Source: Gemmatimonadales bacterium (GTDB lineage Bacteria > Gemmatimonadota > Gemmatimonadetes > Palauibacterales > Palauibacteraceae). Taken from it: a stretch of DNA of 45,554 nt. The translations under genes were made by a program, and so were the position numbers. Below the pieces are notes generated by a model that was not told where the DNA came from, ran no database searches, and saw only the letters and a list, made by a program, of their open reading frames with translations. Shown one piece after another: positions 16,763 through 25,832 of the stretch. The DNA is taken from assembly GCA_009840115.1 (NCBI GenBank), contig VXOJ01000043.1:1-45554 (forward strand), read 5' to 3'. Each line of letters begins with the position of its first letter. The first letter of the stretch is position 1.

Positions 16763-18052
16763 ATGACCCCTGGATCCGCTTTCGTCCTCCCCGGCCTGCG
16801 CAGCCCCTTCGCGAAGATCGACCGCGAACTCTCGCGCTGCGACGGTCTCGCGCTCTCCGCCCCGGTGATCCAGCAGACGGTGGCGGGAGACGGGGGCCCG
16901 GGCCGGGACGAGGCGGGCCGGATCGACCTCTTCCTGTGGGGCGCGGTCATCCCCTCGCTCACAGTGAGCAACTGGGGACGGGAAGTCTGGTTCGACGCGG
17001 GGCTCGATGCGGGCGTCCCGGCCCAGGGCGTCGTCCAGGCGTGTGCCACGTCGATCGCCGCCGCGACCCTCGGCGCGGGCCAGGTGGCCGCGGGGCGGGC
17101 GGACCTCGTGCTCTGCGGCGGCGTGGAGTCGATGAGCCACACGCAGATCGGACTGTCGCCGGGACTCAGCCGCACGATTCGGCGCGCAGGGAGCGCGGGC
17201 AGCCCGCCGCGCATGGTGCGGACGCTGGCGGGGATTCGCCCCCGCCACCTCCGGATCTCGGCCCCGGCGGTGAAGGAGCGCACGACGGGGAAGACGATGG
17301 GACGGCACGCCGAGGAGATGGCCCGTGAATGGGAGATCTCGCGCGAGGCTCAGGACCGCTTCGCGCTCGCGAGTCACGAGGGAGCCACCCGGGACGAGGG
17401 AGCGTTCTTCCGGCCGCTGCTCGTCACGCCCGGCACCTTCCCCGTCGACCGCGACACCCTTCCGCGCGCCGGCACGTCGCTGGAGCAGCTCGCCGGCCTC
17501 CGTACCGCCTTCTCCCGCTCCGACGGGACGCTCACGGCGGGCAACTCGACCCCGCTCACGGATGGGGCCGCCGCGTGCTGGGTCGCGTCCGAGGCCGGGC
17601 TCTCCCTGCTGCCCGACTCCCTCCCGCGCGCACGCCTCCTCGACTGGCGGCAGGCCGCGATCGATCCGGACCGGGAGGGGCTCCTCATCGCCCCGGCCCT
17701 CGCGATCGCCGAACTGCTCCACCGCCACGGACTCACGCTGGAGGACATCGGGCTGTGGGAGTTCCACGAGGCGTTCGCGGCCCAGGTCCTGTGCACGATC
17801 GCGGCCCTCGAGGACCCGGAGTGGCTCGCGGCGCGCTCCTCCGTGAAGGAGGGTCTCGGCTCCTTCCCGCGCGACCGGATCAACCCCAACGGCGGCAGCG
17901 TCGCGCTCGGGCACCCCTTCGGCGCCACCGGAGCGCGCATCCTCTCCCAGACCGTGCTTGAACTCGCGGCACACCCCGCGGGCACGCGCGCGATCGTCAG
18001 CGTGTGCGCCGCGGGCGGCCTCGGCCACGTGGCGCTCCTCGAGGCCGTTTAG
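16763..18052 (+). CDS. Acetyl-CoA acyltransferase (FadI-like thiolase)
   Basis: 429 residues. All thiolase catalytic residues are present: nucleophile C94 in VQACATSIAA, H335 in EFHEAFA, H384 in NPNGGSVALGHPFGATG and C415 in SVCAAGGLG. The length and the extended middle segment fit FadI-type 3-ketoacyl-CoA thiolases of beta-oxidation, but biosynthetic relatives are possible. Two in-frame ATGs exist (16754 and 16763). TAGGAT at 16750-16755 may be a -10 box placed seven bases before 16763. No fadJ partner is adjacent. Its stop overlaps the ctaA stop on the other strand. Confidence 0.87.
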   Translation: MTPGSAFVLPGLRSPFAKIDRELSRCDGLALSAPVIQQTVAGDGGPGRDEAGRIDLFLWGAVIPSLTVSNWGREVWFDAGLDAGVPAQGVVQACATSIAAATLGAGQVAAGRADLVLCGGVESMSHTQIGLSPGLSRTIRRAGSAGSPPRMVRTLAGIRPRHLRISAPAVKERTTGKTMGRHAEEMAREWEISREAQDRFALASHEGATRDEGAFFRPLLVTPGTFPVDRDTLPRAGTSLEQLAGLRTAFSRSDGTLTAGNSTPLTDGAAACWVASEAGLSLLPDSLPRARLLDWRQAAIDPDREGLLIAPALAIAELLHRHGLTLEDIGLWEFHEAFAAQVLCTIAALEDPEWLAARSSVKEGLGSFPRDRINPNGGSVALGHPFGATGARILSQTVLELAAHPAGTRAIVSVCAAGGLGHVALLEAV

Positions 18053-19170
18053 CCGCCCGAGGCCGTCGGGCCGACCTCCGTCCCGCCACCCGGCAACGTC
18101 CGCGCACCGGAGACCTCGGAGCGCCCCAGTTCGAAGGTCAGGCCCAGCAGCGCGGTGAAGAGGACGAGCGCGTTCGCCTGGTGGAGCGCGGCCAGGGAGA
18201 TGGGGACGAAAAGCAGCAGGGTCGCGACCCCCAGCGCGGCCTGAACCCACGCCGCCGCGAAGCCCGCGTGCGCCCACGGCCTCGCCGCCCCCCGGGCGCG
18301 CCGCGCGCAGGCCCACCAGAGCGTCGTGACGCCCGCGAGCAGGAGCACGGCGAGGATGCGGTGGTTGAACTGCGCCGTCGTCCGGTCCTCGAAGGGGCTC
18401 AGCCACCAGGGGGTCGCCCCGAAGAGGTCCGGGGGGATCCAGCCGTCCCCCATCCTCGGGAACGTGTTGTAGATGAGCCCCGCGTCCAGGCCCGCGACGA
18501 AGCCGCCCGAGAGCAGGGTGAGCGCGGCGAGGCCGAGCACGATGGCGGACCCGCGTCGGAGGCCGGCGCCCCGCGCGGCCTCCGGGTCGCCTTTCCCCGC
18601 CCCGGGGCGCAGCAGCGAGAGCGCGGTCCAGAGCGTGAGGGCATAGACGAGCACGGCGAGGGCGAGGTGCGCGGTCAGCCGGTAAGGGCTCACGCGGGGG
18701 ATGTCGACGAGTCCGCTCCGCACCATCCACCAGCCGAGCAACCCCTGTGCGCCGCCCAGCGCGAAGAGGAGCAGGAGGCGGGGGATGAGGGAACGGGGAA
18801 TCATCCGCCGCACGAGGAAGACCGCGAAGGGGATGATGAAGACGAGGCCGATCACGCGCCCCAGGAGCCGGTGGGCGTACTCGAACCAGAAGATGCGCTT
18901 GAACTCGGCCAGCGACATCCCCCGATTCACGAGCCGGTACTCCGGCGAGTCGCGATAGGCGGCGAACTCGCGCTCCCAGCCCTCGGCGCTCATCGGAGGA
19001 ACGACGCCACTCACCGGCTCCCAGTCGACCATCGAAAGGCCCGATCCCGTCAGGCGGGTCACGCCGCCGACGACGAGCGTCGCCGCGACGAGCGCGCAGC
19101 CGAGGAGGAGCCAGGCCGCGATGATCCGCGTGTGGCGCCGCGATCCGCTCTGGAGGGGAGGCGATGGCAT
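18049..19170 (-). CDS. ctaA: Heme A synthase (COX15/CtaA)
   Basis: 373 residues, eight predicted membrane helices. It oxidises heme O to heme A for cytochrome c oxidase. The four conserved heme-ligand histidines are visible: H100 in FEYAHRLLGR, H168 in RLTAHLALA, H270 in QFNHRILA and H330 in ALHQANA. Glu98 before the first His pair is also conserved. The type-2 pattern with EYAHR resembles alphaproteobacterial and mitochondrial COX15. The ATG at 19170 was chosen; the upstream extension is low-complexity and antisense-like. ctaB/cox genes are not in the window. Confidence 0.93.
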   Translation of the reverse strand: MPSPPLQSGSRRHTRIIAAWLLLGCALVAATLVVGGVTRLTGSGLSMVDWEPVSGVVPPMSAEGWEREFAAYRDSPEYRLVNRGMSLAEFKRIFWFEYAHRLLGRVIGLVFIIPFAVFLVRRMIPRSLIPRLLLLFALGGAQGLLGWWMVRSGLVDIPRVSPYRLTAHLALAVLVYALTLWTALSLLRPGAGKGDPEAARGAGLRRGSAIVLGLAALTLLSGGFVAGLDAGLIYNTFPRMGDGWIPPDLFGATPWWLSPFEDRTTAQFNHRILAVLLLAGVTTLWWACARRARGAARPWAHAGFAAAWVQAALGVATLLLFVPISLAALHQANALVLFTALLGLTFELGRSEVSGARTLPGGGTEVGPTASGG

Positions 19171-19282
19171 GACGGGGTCCGGGGTGCGTTTGCGCCGGTT
19201 TCGTGACCCGTGCGAACTTCGGTCCCTCCCGGAGTCGCCGGGGCGCGGAAGATAGACGGGGACGGTGGAGAGGCCAAGCGCG

Positions 19283-21037
19283 ATGTCGGACTCCGGAGCA
19301 CGCATTTCGATGTTCGCCCTCCAGCGGCTCGCCCCGAGACTGCGGGCCCACCGCCCGGCGCTCGTCGGGGCCGGGATCTGCCTCCTCCTGAGCACCGCGA
19401 TCGGGCTCGCCTTCCCCCTCATCGTCCGCTACCTGATGGACGCGGCCTTCGGAGAGGGGGACCCCGCCCTGCTGGGCGCGATCGCCCTCGGACTTCTGGG
19501 ACTCTTCGTGCTCCAGGGCGTGTTCAACTTCGGGGAGACCTACTGGCTCGGGGCGACGGGCGAGCGGGTCGTGACGCAGCTGAGGGACGAACTCTTCTCC
19601 AGGCTGGTCGGGCTCTCCCCCGGCTTCCATGCGGGCCGAACCAGCGGCGAACTCACCTCGAGGCTGGCCTCCGACTGCTCGACGCTCCAGCAGATCATGG
19701 GGCACCAGATCGCCGAACTCGTGCGGCAGGTGCTCTTCCTCATCGGCGCCGTGATCCTGCTCACGCTGCTTCACTGGCAGCTGATGCTGACGACGCTGAC
19801 CGTCGCCCCCGTAGTCGTCCTCGCGGGCTTCGCCCTCGGTCGTCTCCTGCGGCGGCGGAGCACCGAGGTGCAGGACCGTCTCGCCGCCGCGCACGCGGTT
19901 GCGGACGAGGCCTTCGGCCAGATCGAAGTCGTGCAGGGGTTCGTCCGGGAGGAGTGGGAGGCGGCCCGCTACCGCGCCGGCATCGCCGCGGCGCTCGAGG
20001 CGGCGCTGTCGCGGGCCGTGGTGCGGGCAGTCCTCTTCGGCGTGCTCACGGTGGTCGCCTTCGGCGGCATCGTGGCCGTCCTGTGGCAGGGCGGGCGACT
20101 CGTGCTCGCGGCCCAGATCACGGCCGGCCAACTGGTGTCGTTCCTCCTCTACGCCTTTTCCGTCGCGGCGGCGATCATGGCGCTCGCCTCCCTGTGGGGC
20201 AGCTACCAGGAGGCGCAGGGTGCCGCGCGCCGGGTCTTCGACCTCCTCGACCGCGACAGCGAGATCACGGATCCGGAAACCCCGGAATCGCTCGCGGGAG
20301 CGGGACCGCCGGAGATCGCCTTCACGGGCGTCTCGTTCCGCTACGGCGAGGACGAACCGTGGGCCCTGGAGGGGATCGAGGCGACGATCGCCCCGGGCGA
20401 AGTCGTCGCCCTCGTGGGGCCGAGCGGCGCCGGGAAGACGACCTTCGCGTCACTCATCCCGCGCTTCTGGGATCCGACCGAGGGGAGCGTGCGCGTGCGC
20501 GGGACCGACGTACGGGCCTGCGGCGTCGCGGACCTGAGATCGCGGATCGGCATCGTCCCGCAGGACCACCCGCTCTTCGCCGGCACGATCGGGGAGAACA
20601 TCGTCTATGGGCGGCCGGACGCGGACCAATGGGCGATCGAGGCGGCGGCGGAGGCGGCGCACGCGCGCGAGTTCATCGAGCGGCTTCCGGACGGCTACGA
20701 CACGCGGGTCGGCGAGCGCGGGGTCCGGCTCTCCGGCGGGCAGCGTCAGCGGATCGCGATCGCCCGCGTCCTCCTCAAGGAACCCGAGATCCTCATCCTG
20801 GACGAGGCGACGAGCGGACTGGACGCCGAGAGCGAGGCGCTGGTCGAGGAGGCGCTGCAGCTCGCCTCCGCCGGGCGGACGACCGTCATCATCGCCCACC
20901 GCCTGCGCACGGTACGGCGCGCCCACCGGCTCTTCGTCCTGGATCGGGGACGGCTCGTGGACAGCGGCCCGCACGACGCCCTCATCGACCGCTGCGAACT
21001 CTACGCCCGCCTCTACCAGGGCCAGCAACTGGGCTAG
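19283..21037 (+). CDS. ABC transporter, fused permease-ATPase (MsbA/ABCB-like exporter)
   Basis: 584 residues. Six membrane helices (about 25-300) are followed by the nucleotide-binding domain: Walker A GPSGAGKT at 379-386, Q-loop near PQDHP, signature LSGGQ at 483-487, Walker B ILILDE at 503-508 and H-loop H539. A half-transporter of this size works as a homodimer and exports lipids, peptides or drugs; the substrate cannot be told. The ATG at 19283 follows GGAGAGG (19267-19273). Not in an operon: its stop overlaps that of tlpA on the other strand. Confidence 0.9.
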   Translation: MSDSGARISMFALQRLAPRLRAHRPALVGAGICLLLSTAIGLAFPLIVRYLMDAAFGEGDPALLGAIALGLLGLFVLQGVFNFGETYWLGATGERVVTQLRDELFSRLVGLSPGFHAGRTSGELTSRLASDCSTLQQIMGHQIAELVRQVLFLIGAVILLTLLHWQLMLTTLTVAPVVVLAGFALGRLLRRRSTEVQDRLAAAHAVADEAFGQIEVVQGFVREEWEAARYRAGIAAALEAALSRAVVRAVLFGVLTVVAFGGIVAVLWQGGRLVLAAQITAGQLVSFLLYAFSVAAAIMALASLWGSYQEAQGAARRVFDLLDRDSEITDPETPESLAGAGPPEIAFTGVSFRYGEDEPWALEGIEATIAPGEVVALVGPSGAGKTTFASLIPRFWDPTEGSVRVRGTDVRACGVADLRSRIGIVPQDHPLFAGTIGENIVYGRPDADQWAIEAAAEAAHAREFIERLPDGYDTRVGERGVRLSGGQRQRIAIARVLLKEPEILILDEATSGLDAESEALVEEALQLASAGRTTVIIAHRLRTVRRAHRLFVLDRGRLVDSGPHDALIDRCELYARLYQGQQLG

Positions 21038-21606
21038 GGGAGAAGGGCCTCGATCTCCGCCGTCAGGGATGCGGCGGTCTGGGGACCGAGGAGTTCCTTT
21101 CGGATCCAGCCCTCCGGGTCCACCATCACGGTGGTCGGGAACCCTACGGCTCCGAAGGTGGCGACGGCGTCATCCATCCCGATCATCCAGTTGGGGTACT
21201 CGACGCCGAACTCCTCGAGGAAGTCGCGAATCTCATCGACATCGCCGGAATCGACGGCGAGTCCCAGGACGACGACGGGCCGGTCGGAGTAGATCCGCGC
21301 CAACTCCACGAGTTCCGGCAATTCGTCGCGGCACGGAAGGCACCAAGTGCCCCACAGGTTTGCGACGACGACGTTGCCGAGCAGGTCGTCGAAGCCCGCT
21401 TCTCCGCCGTCCAGGGCGCGAAACACGTCGTCGGGCGCGGCCTTCGCCCCCGAGGGCACCCCATCCGGGGCGCCGCTCGCGGCCAGATCGCGGACCGCCG
21501 CCTCCCCGCCCGCTTCGGACGCTCCGTCGCCCGGGGCGCACCCGAGCCCGATCAGCCCCACGAGGGCGGCGACACTCCACGCACCCGCCATCCGGTCAGC
21601 TCTCAT
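21034..21606 (-). CDS. TlpA-like thioredoxin-fold lipoprotein
   Basis: 190 residues. A lipobox LIGLGC ends at C23, so the protein is probably membrane-tethered facing the periplasm. The thioredoxin domain (about 60-188) has the active site WCLPC (W88-C92) and a cis-Pro loop GFPTTVMVD. TlpA/ResA proteins keep cytochrome c or copper-site cysteines reduced. The ATG at 21606 lies inside the end of the preceding deacylase gene (11-base overlap), so the two are cotranscribed, though a functional link is not evident. Confidence 0.88.
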   Translation of the reverse strand: MRADRMAGAWSVAALVGLIGLGCAPGDGASEAGGEAAVRDLAASGAPDGVPSGAKAAPDDVFRALDGGEAGFDDLLGNVVVANLWGTWCLPCRDELPELVELARIYSDRPVVVLGLAVDSGDVDEIRDFLEEFGVEYPNWMIGMDDAVATFGAVGFPTTVMVDPEGWIRKELLGPQTAASLTAEIEALLP

Positions 21607-23317
21607 CGTCCGCCTCCGGCGTGAGGACGGCGCCGGGCAGTGCCCAGGTCAGCTCGCCGTCGTCGACCACGAAGGTGCCGCCCACCAGCACGTAGTCCAC
21701 ACCCGATGGGTATTGGTGCGGTTCGAAGAAGGTCGCGTTGTCCTGAAGTTCGTCCATGTCCAGCACCGCAATGTCCGCCACCAGTCCCTCCCGGATGAGA
21801 CCCCGGTCCCGGAGCCCCATGACCTGCGCCGGGAGACTCGTCATCGAGCGCACCGCGCTCTCCGCGGACAGGATGCCGAGATCCATCGCGTAGCGCCTGA
21901 TCTTCCGGGGGAAGGTGCCGTAGAAGCGGGCGTGCACCGGGCCGTCGCCCGGGAGGGCGATGCCGGCGTCGGAGGCCGTCACAAGCCACGGATGGGCCGA
22001 GAACTCCTCGACATCGATCTCCGAGAGGGAGAACCCGCGCACGCGCGCGCCGCCGGGTCTCGCACGGTCGCCCTCCAGTTGCAGCCGGATCGCCACGTCG
22101 ACGGGAAACGCGTCCCATTCGGCCGCCAGCTCCGCGACCGTCCTGCCCACCAGAGCCTCGTCGGGATGGTCCATGATGACGAGGTTCTCGGGCCCGCCGC
22201 GGCGGCTGATCTCGTGCGCGATATCGAGGCGCACCCGTTCCCCGCGTTCGGGATCGGAGAGCGCATACCTCAGCACCGCGCCGTAGTCGACCGCCTCCTG
22301 GCCGCCCGGACGCCCGCCCGGTCCGCCGCCGGGGAAGATCCAGCGGGGGAGGAGCACGGTGTTTCCGTCGCTCCCCGTCGTGTTGTAGGGATACTGGTCG
22401 GCGAAGATCGGGACACCGCGCGCGCGGGCCCGTTCTATGAGGTCCACGAGGGCGCGCCCGGCGCCCCAGAAGTCCGCGCCCCGGGCCTTGATGTGGGTCG
22501 CGACGGTCGTCACCCCCGTGCGCTCCGCGACTTCGATGTCCTCGAGGATGGTCTGGATCATGGTTGGAGGACCGGGGTCGTCCTGGCTCGGCCAGAACCA
22601 CATCGGCGTCATGCCGGAGCTGCGTTCGTGCACGATGTAGATGCCGCCGCTCCGTCCCGCGGCCTCGACGAGCGGGAAGAGTTCGGAGGTCTCGCTCCAG
22701 ATCCCCGGCACATATTCGAGTCCGGCGCTGAGGCCGTAGGCGCCCTCCGCCATACCCTGCTCCACCATCTCCGTCATGCGCTGGACCTCGGCCGGGGTCG
22801 ACGGGCGCATGAAGTCGTCGCCGAGGGCCATGCGCCGGATCGTGTTGTGCCCGACCATGAGCGCCGCGTTGGGCCCGTGCCCGCGGGACTCGAGGCGGCC
22901 GCGCTGGTCCGCGATCGGCCACGACCCGCCGCCGTCCTGGTTGATGACGACGGTGGTGATGCCCTGGCTCACGAGGTTGGGAGCGGCCCGGCGGCGCGCG
23001 CCCTCGCTCCCGGCATCTCCCTCCGCGTCGAGTCCCTGGTCCGCGTGCGAATGAATGTCGATGAATCCGGGGACGACGTACCGGCCATCGAGTTCGATCA
23101 CGCGGTCGGCGGCGGCCTCGGACAGGTCCCCGACCCGGGCGATGCGACCGCCGCGGATTCCCACGTCGGCGCGGAACCATGGATTCCCCGTTCCGTCCAG
23201 GACGCGGCCGCCGCGCAGCAGGATGTCGAAGGCCGGTTCCTGAGCGGCCGCGGTCGCGACGTGCGGGAACCCGAGGATGGCGGCGAGAAGGAGCGCGCGG
23301 AGGATTCTGCGGTTCAT
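21596..23317 (-). CDS. Secreted N-acyl-D-amino-acid deacylase-like amidohydrolase
   Basis: 573 residues from ATG at 23317 (Shine-Dalgarno AGGGGAAG). Signal peptide 1-25 (cleavage near AAA-Q). Amidohydrolase fold with HSH at 89-91 in IDIHSHADQGLD, THIKARG, and the C-terminal HPWLVTASDAGIALPG Asp motif. It belongs to the D-aminoacylase/dihydroorotase-like group, which releases D-amino acids from N-acyl derivatives. Actual substrate is unknown; the periplasmic location suggests scavenging. It is followed by tlpA in the same transcript. Confidence 0.85.
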   Translation of the reverse strand: MNRRILRALLLAAILGFPHVATAAAQEPAFDILLRGGRVLDGTGNPWFRADVGIRGGRIARVGDLSEAAADRVIELDGRYVVPGFIDIHSHADQGLDAEGDAGSEGARRRAAPNLVSQGITTVVINQDGGGSWPIADQRGRLESRGHGPNAALMVGHNTIRRMALGDDFMRPSTPAEVQRMTEMVEQGMAEGAYGLSAGLEYVPGIWSETSELFPLVEAAGRSGGIYIVHERSSGMTPMWFWPSQDDPGPPTMIQTILEDIEVAERTGVTTVATHIKARGADFWGAGRALVDLIERARARGVPIFADQYPYNTTGSDGNTVLLPRWIFPGGGPGGRPGGQEAVDYGAVLRYALSDPERGERVRLDIAHEISRRGGPENLVIMDHPDEALVGRTVAELAAEWDAFPVDVAIRLQLEGDRARPGGARVRGFSLSEIDVEEFSAHPWLVTASDAGIALPGDGPVHARFYGTFPRKIRRYAMDLGILSAESAVRSMTSLPAQVMGLRDRGLIREGLVADIAVLDMDELQDNATFFEPHQYPSGVDYVLVGGTFVVDDGELTWALPGAVLTPEADDES

Positions 23318-23404
23318 GATCGCTTCCCCTGTGAGAGATCGAAGGTCGTGGCCGCACGTGGACTGCAAGCTACGCAAGGTCCCGCGCGGGTCCAACGGTG
23401 CGGT

Positions 23405-23433
23405 TTGGCGCCGCGCGGGCGACGGGGTAACAT
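23405..23433 (+). promoter_or_regulatory. Candidate hemE promoter, near-leaderless
   Basis: TTGGCG (23405-23410) and TAACAT (23428-23433) are 17 bases apart. The -10 ends nine bases before the ATG at 23443, so the mRNA would begin within about three bases of the start codon. No Shine-Dalgarno sequence is present. Confidence 0.45.
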
Positions 23434-23442
23434 CGGCGGGCC

Positions 23443-24531
23443 ATGAACGATCTCCTTCTGCGCGCGCTCGCGCGCCAACCCGTGGAGCGGACGCCGGTGT
23501 GGTTCATGCGGCAGGCGGGACGCTCCCTCCCCGCCTATCGCGAACTCCGCCGGGAGCGCGGGTTCCTCGAACTCGTGCGCGACCCGGAGGCGGCGGCCCG
23601 GGTCACGCGACTCCCGCTCGAGTACTTCGACGTGGACGCCCTCGTCCTCTTCATGGACCTGTCGACGCCGTTCGAGGCCGCCGGGATCGAGATCGAGCTG
23701 CGGGCCGGCGTGGGGCCCGTTCCCCTGCCCCCGTGGGCCGGCCTCGCCGACGTGGAACGCCTGCGCCCCTTCGAACCGCGCGAGCGACTCGCCTTCGTGC
23801 TCGAGGCGATCCGCCTTCTCGCGGCGGACGAGGCGCGTCCGATCATCGGCTTTGTGGGGGCCCCCTTCACCCTGTGCTCGTACCTGACTCGCGGCACGCG
23901 CGACAGCCGGCTCGCACAGCTGCGGGCTTTCATGCTCCGGTCCCCGGCGCTCTGGGACCGGCTCGCGGGGTTCTGGGCCGAGCACCTGGCGGAGTTCGCA
24001 ATCGCCCAGCACGAGGCCGGCGCCGGCGCGATCCAGGTGTTCGACTCCTGGTGCGGCATCCTCGATCCCCACACCTACCGGGCGCATGTGCTTCCCTACT
24101 CGCGCCGCCTGCTGCAGCGGCTCCGCGAGAAGGCGATCCCCACCGTGCACTACGGCGCCACGCACGCCGCGGTGGCCGAGGCGGGAGGCGATGCCATCGG
24201 CGTCGACTGGCGCACGCCGCTCGACGAGGCATGGGACGTCATCGGCCCGGAACGCGCGATACAGGGAAATCTCGACCCGGCCTGCATCCTGGCGGGCGAG
24301 GAGGCGGCGCGCGCGGGGACGCGCGATGTGCTGAGGCGGGCGGGCGGGCGTCCCGGCCACATCTTCAACCTCGGACACGGTCTCCACCCGGATTCCGACC
24401 CGGAGGTCATCGCCGCCGTGGTCGACGAGGTCCGGCGCCGGAGCCCGCAGGATCAGACGCCCGCGGCGAGACGCTCCGCGACCGACTCGGCTTCGGCGAT
24501 TCGGCTCGACAGGCCCAGCCGTCCCGTGTAG
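23443..24531 (+). CDS. hemE: Uroporphyrinogen decarboxylase
   Basis: 362 residues. Signature MRQAGRSLPAYRE with R23 and R27, catalytic Asp72 in LFMDLSTPFEAAG, FVGAPFTL, and QVFDSWCGILDPHTY. It removes the four acetate carboxyls of uroporphyrinogen III to give coproporphyrinogen III. Family members usually end near the EVIAAVVDEVRR helix. The last ~27 residues here are extra, and their DNA is antisense to the end of hemG (79-base overlap). Head of the heme block hemE-hemG-hemH. Confidence 0.95.
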   Translation: MNDLLLRALARQPVERTPVWFMRQAGRSLPAYRELRRERGFLELVRDPEAAARVTRLPLEYFDVDALVLFMDLSTPFEAAGIEIELRAGVGPVPLPPWAGLADVERLRPFEPRERLAFVLEAIRLLAADEARPIIGFVGAPFTLCSYLTRGTRDSRLAQLRAFMLRSPALWDRLAGFWAEHLAEFAIAQHEAGAGAIQVFDSWCGILDPHTYRAHVLPYSRRLLQRLREKAIPTVHYGATHAAVAEAGGDAIGVDWRTPLDEAWDVIGPERAIQGNLDPACILAGEEAARAGTRDVLRRAGGRPGHIFNLGHGLHPDSDPEVIAAVVDEVRRRSPQDQTPAARRSATDSASAIRLDRPSRPV

Positions 24532-25718
24532 CCGGCGGCCAGCGTGATGCCGGGAGGAAGGTCGAGCCCGTCCAGCGCCGCCCACGAGCCGTCATACGCC
24601 GGGAGCCGCGGCCGGGCTGTGCAGATGGGGGTCGCCGCCGCCCCATGGATCGCCTGGTACTCGCCGGCCGCGGTCCGCTCGAGTCGGGCCGCGTTCCAGG
24701 CGGTAACATCGGGATCGAGACCGCCGCCCAGATAGGCCGTACAGAGGCCGTCGCGCCCGAACAGCGAGGCGTTCCACGTCACGCCGCGCGTACGCCACCG
24801 TTCGCCCAGTGCGACCTGGAATCCGAACCCTTCCGGCGTGCGCTCGACCTGCAGCGGCACGACGGCAACGCGGTGATACCGGAGTCCGGCGAGACGGTCC
24901 GCCGCGGCGGGCGCGACGGTCCTCAGGAGATCCGCTGCGGCGGGCGCCGGCGTCGCGATCGCCACATGGTCCACGGCCTCGGAGTCCGGCCGCGGGCCCC
25001 CGTGGGCGATCTCGAATCGCCGGCCCGAGCGCCGCAACTCGCGGACCGGCGCCGCGACCCGAACCCGATCCGCGTGTCGGCGCGCGATGGCGCGCGGCAG
25101 CGTCGCCATGCCCGCCCGAAAGGTAAATGCCGGGGGCGACGCGGCCGGCTGCCAGCGTCTCGCCGCCGCGAGGAGGCTGCGCTTCACGCCGAGCGGGCCG
25201 AGCAGCATGGGAAGAACGCGGGCCGCCGGCATCGTCTCCGGATCGGATCCGAAGGTCGCGGATATCAGCGGACCGAACAGCCGCGTGTACGCCTCGCGTC
25301 CGGCCTTGCGGCGAAAGTAGCGGGCCACGGACTCCCGCGGTCGAATCCCTCCGGTGAGAGGCTCGAGGGCGGCGCGGGCGCGCCCCACCGGCGAGAGCAG
25401 ATCCCCCGTCAGGAGCCCGCGCGGCCGGTTCGGCACGACCCGCAGCCGGCCGCGGGCCCAGATGAACAGACGCGCGCCGGACCGCGCCTCCAGGACCTCC
25501 GCTCGAAGCTCCAGTTCATCGACAAGGCGCCGCACCGGAGGCGAGAGGCGCGTCCGCTGGGGGCCGAGTTCGACGACCCGGCCGTCGTGGCGGGAGGTAC
25601 GGATCACCCCCCCGACGTCATCCGCTCCCTCGAGCAGGATCGAGTCGATGCCGCGCCGCGCCAGGGCGTGCGTGAGCGCCAGCCCCGTGATCCCTCCGCC
25701 GATGATTCCGACCCGCAT
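24453..25718 (-). CDS. hemG: Protoporphyrinogen oxidase, HemY/HemG FAD type
   Basis: 421 residues. N-terminal FAD-binding GIIGGGITGLALTHAL, then RVVELGPQRTRLS; the C-terminal FAD segment is AAGYTGRLGLSSRIAEAESVA. This flavoenzyme uses oxygen to form protoporphyrin IX (or coproporphyrin III in the coproporphyrin pathway; the window cannot settle which, though no HemQ is present here). The ATG at 25718 follows GGAAGGGGGAGGC. It is transcribed against hemE and overlaps its end. Confidence 0.9.
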   Translation of the reverse strand: MRVGIIGGGITGLALTHALARRGIDSILLEGADDVGGVIRTSRHDGRVVELGPQRTRLSPPVRRLVDELELRAEVLEARSGARLFIWARGRLRVVPNRPRGLLTGDLLSPVGRARAALEPLTGGIRPRESVARYFRRKAGREAYTRLFGPLISATFGSDPETMPAARVLPMLLGPLGVKRSLLAAARRWQPAASPPAFTFRAGMATLPRAIARRHADRVRVAAPVRELRRSGRRFEIAHGGPRPDSEAVDHVAIATPAPAAADLLRTVAPAAADRLAGLRYHRVAVVPLQVERTPEGFGFQVALGERWRTRGVTWNASLFGRDGLCTAYLGGGLDPDVTAWNAARLERTAAGEYQAIHGAAATPICTARPRLPAYDGSWAALDGLDLPPGITLAAGYTGRLGLSSRIAEAESVAERLAAGV

Positions 25719-25832
25719 GCCTCCCCCTTCCGGCTGCCTCGGCCCTCGAATGGCCTACCGCACCGGGCGGCGGCAACGTCCCGAACCTTTCGGACACGGG
25801 CAAGCCGGGGACCGCGCCGATAGGTTCGGGCG

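Noticed and set aside
16082..20131. Open frame of 1349 codons on the minus strand
   Set aside because: It runs antisense or out of frame through gltX, the thiolase, ctaA and the ABC transporter; its translation is Arg/Gly/Pro-rich with no family motif, a product of high GC.
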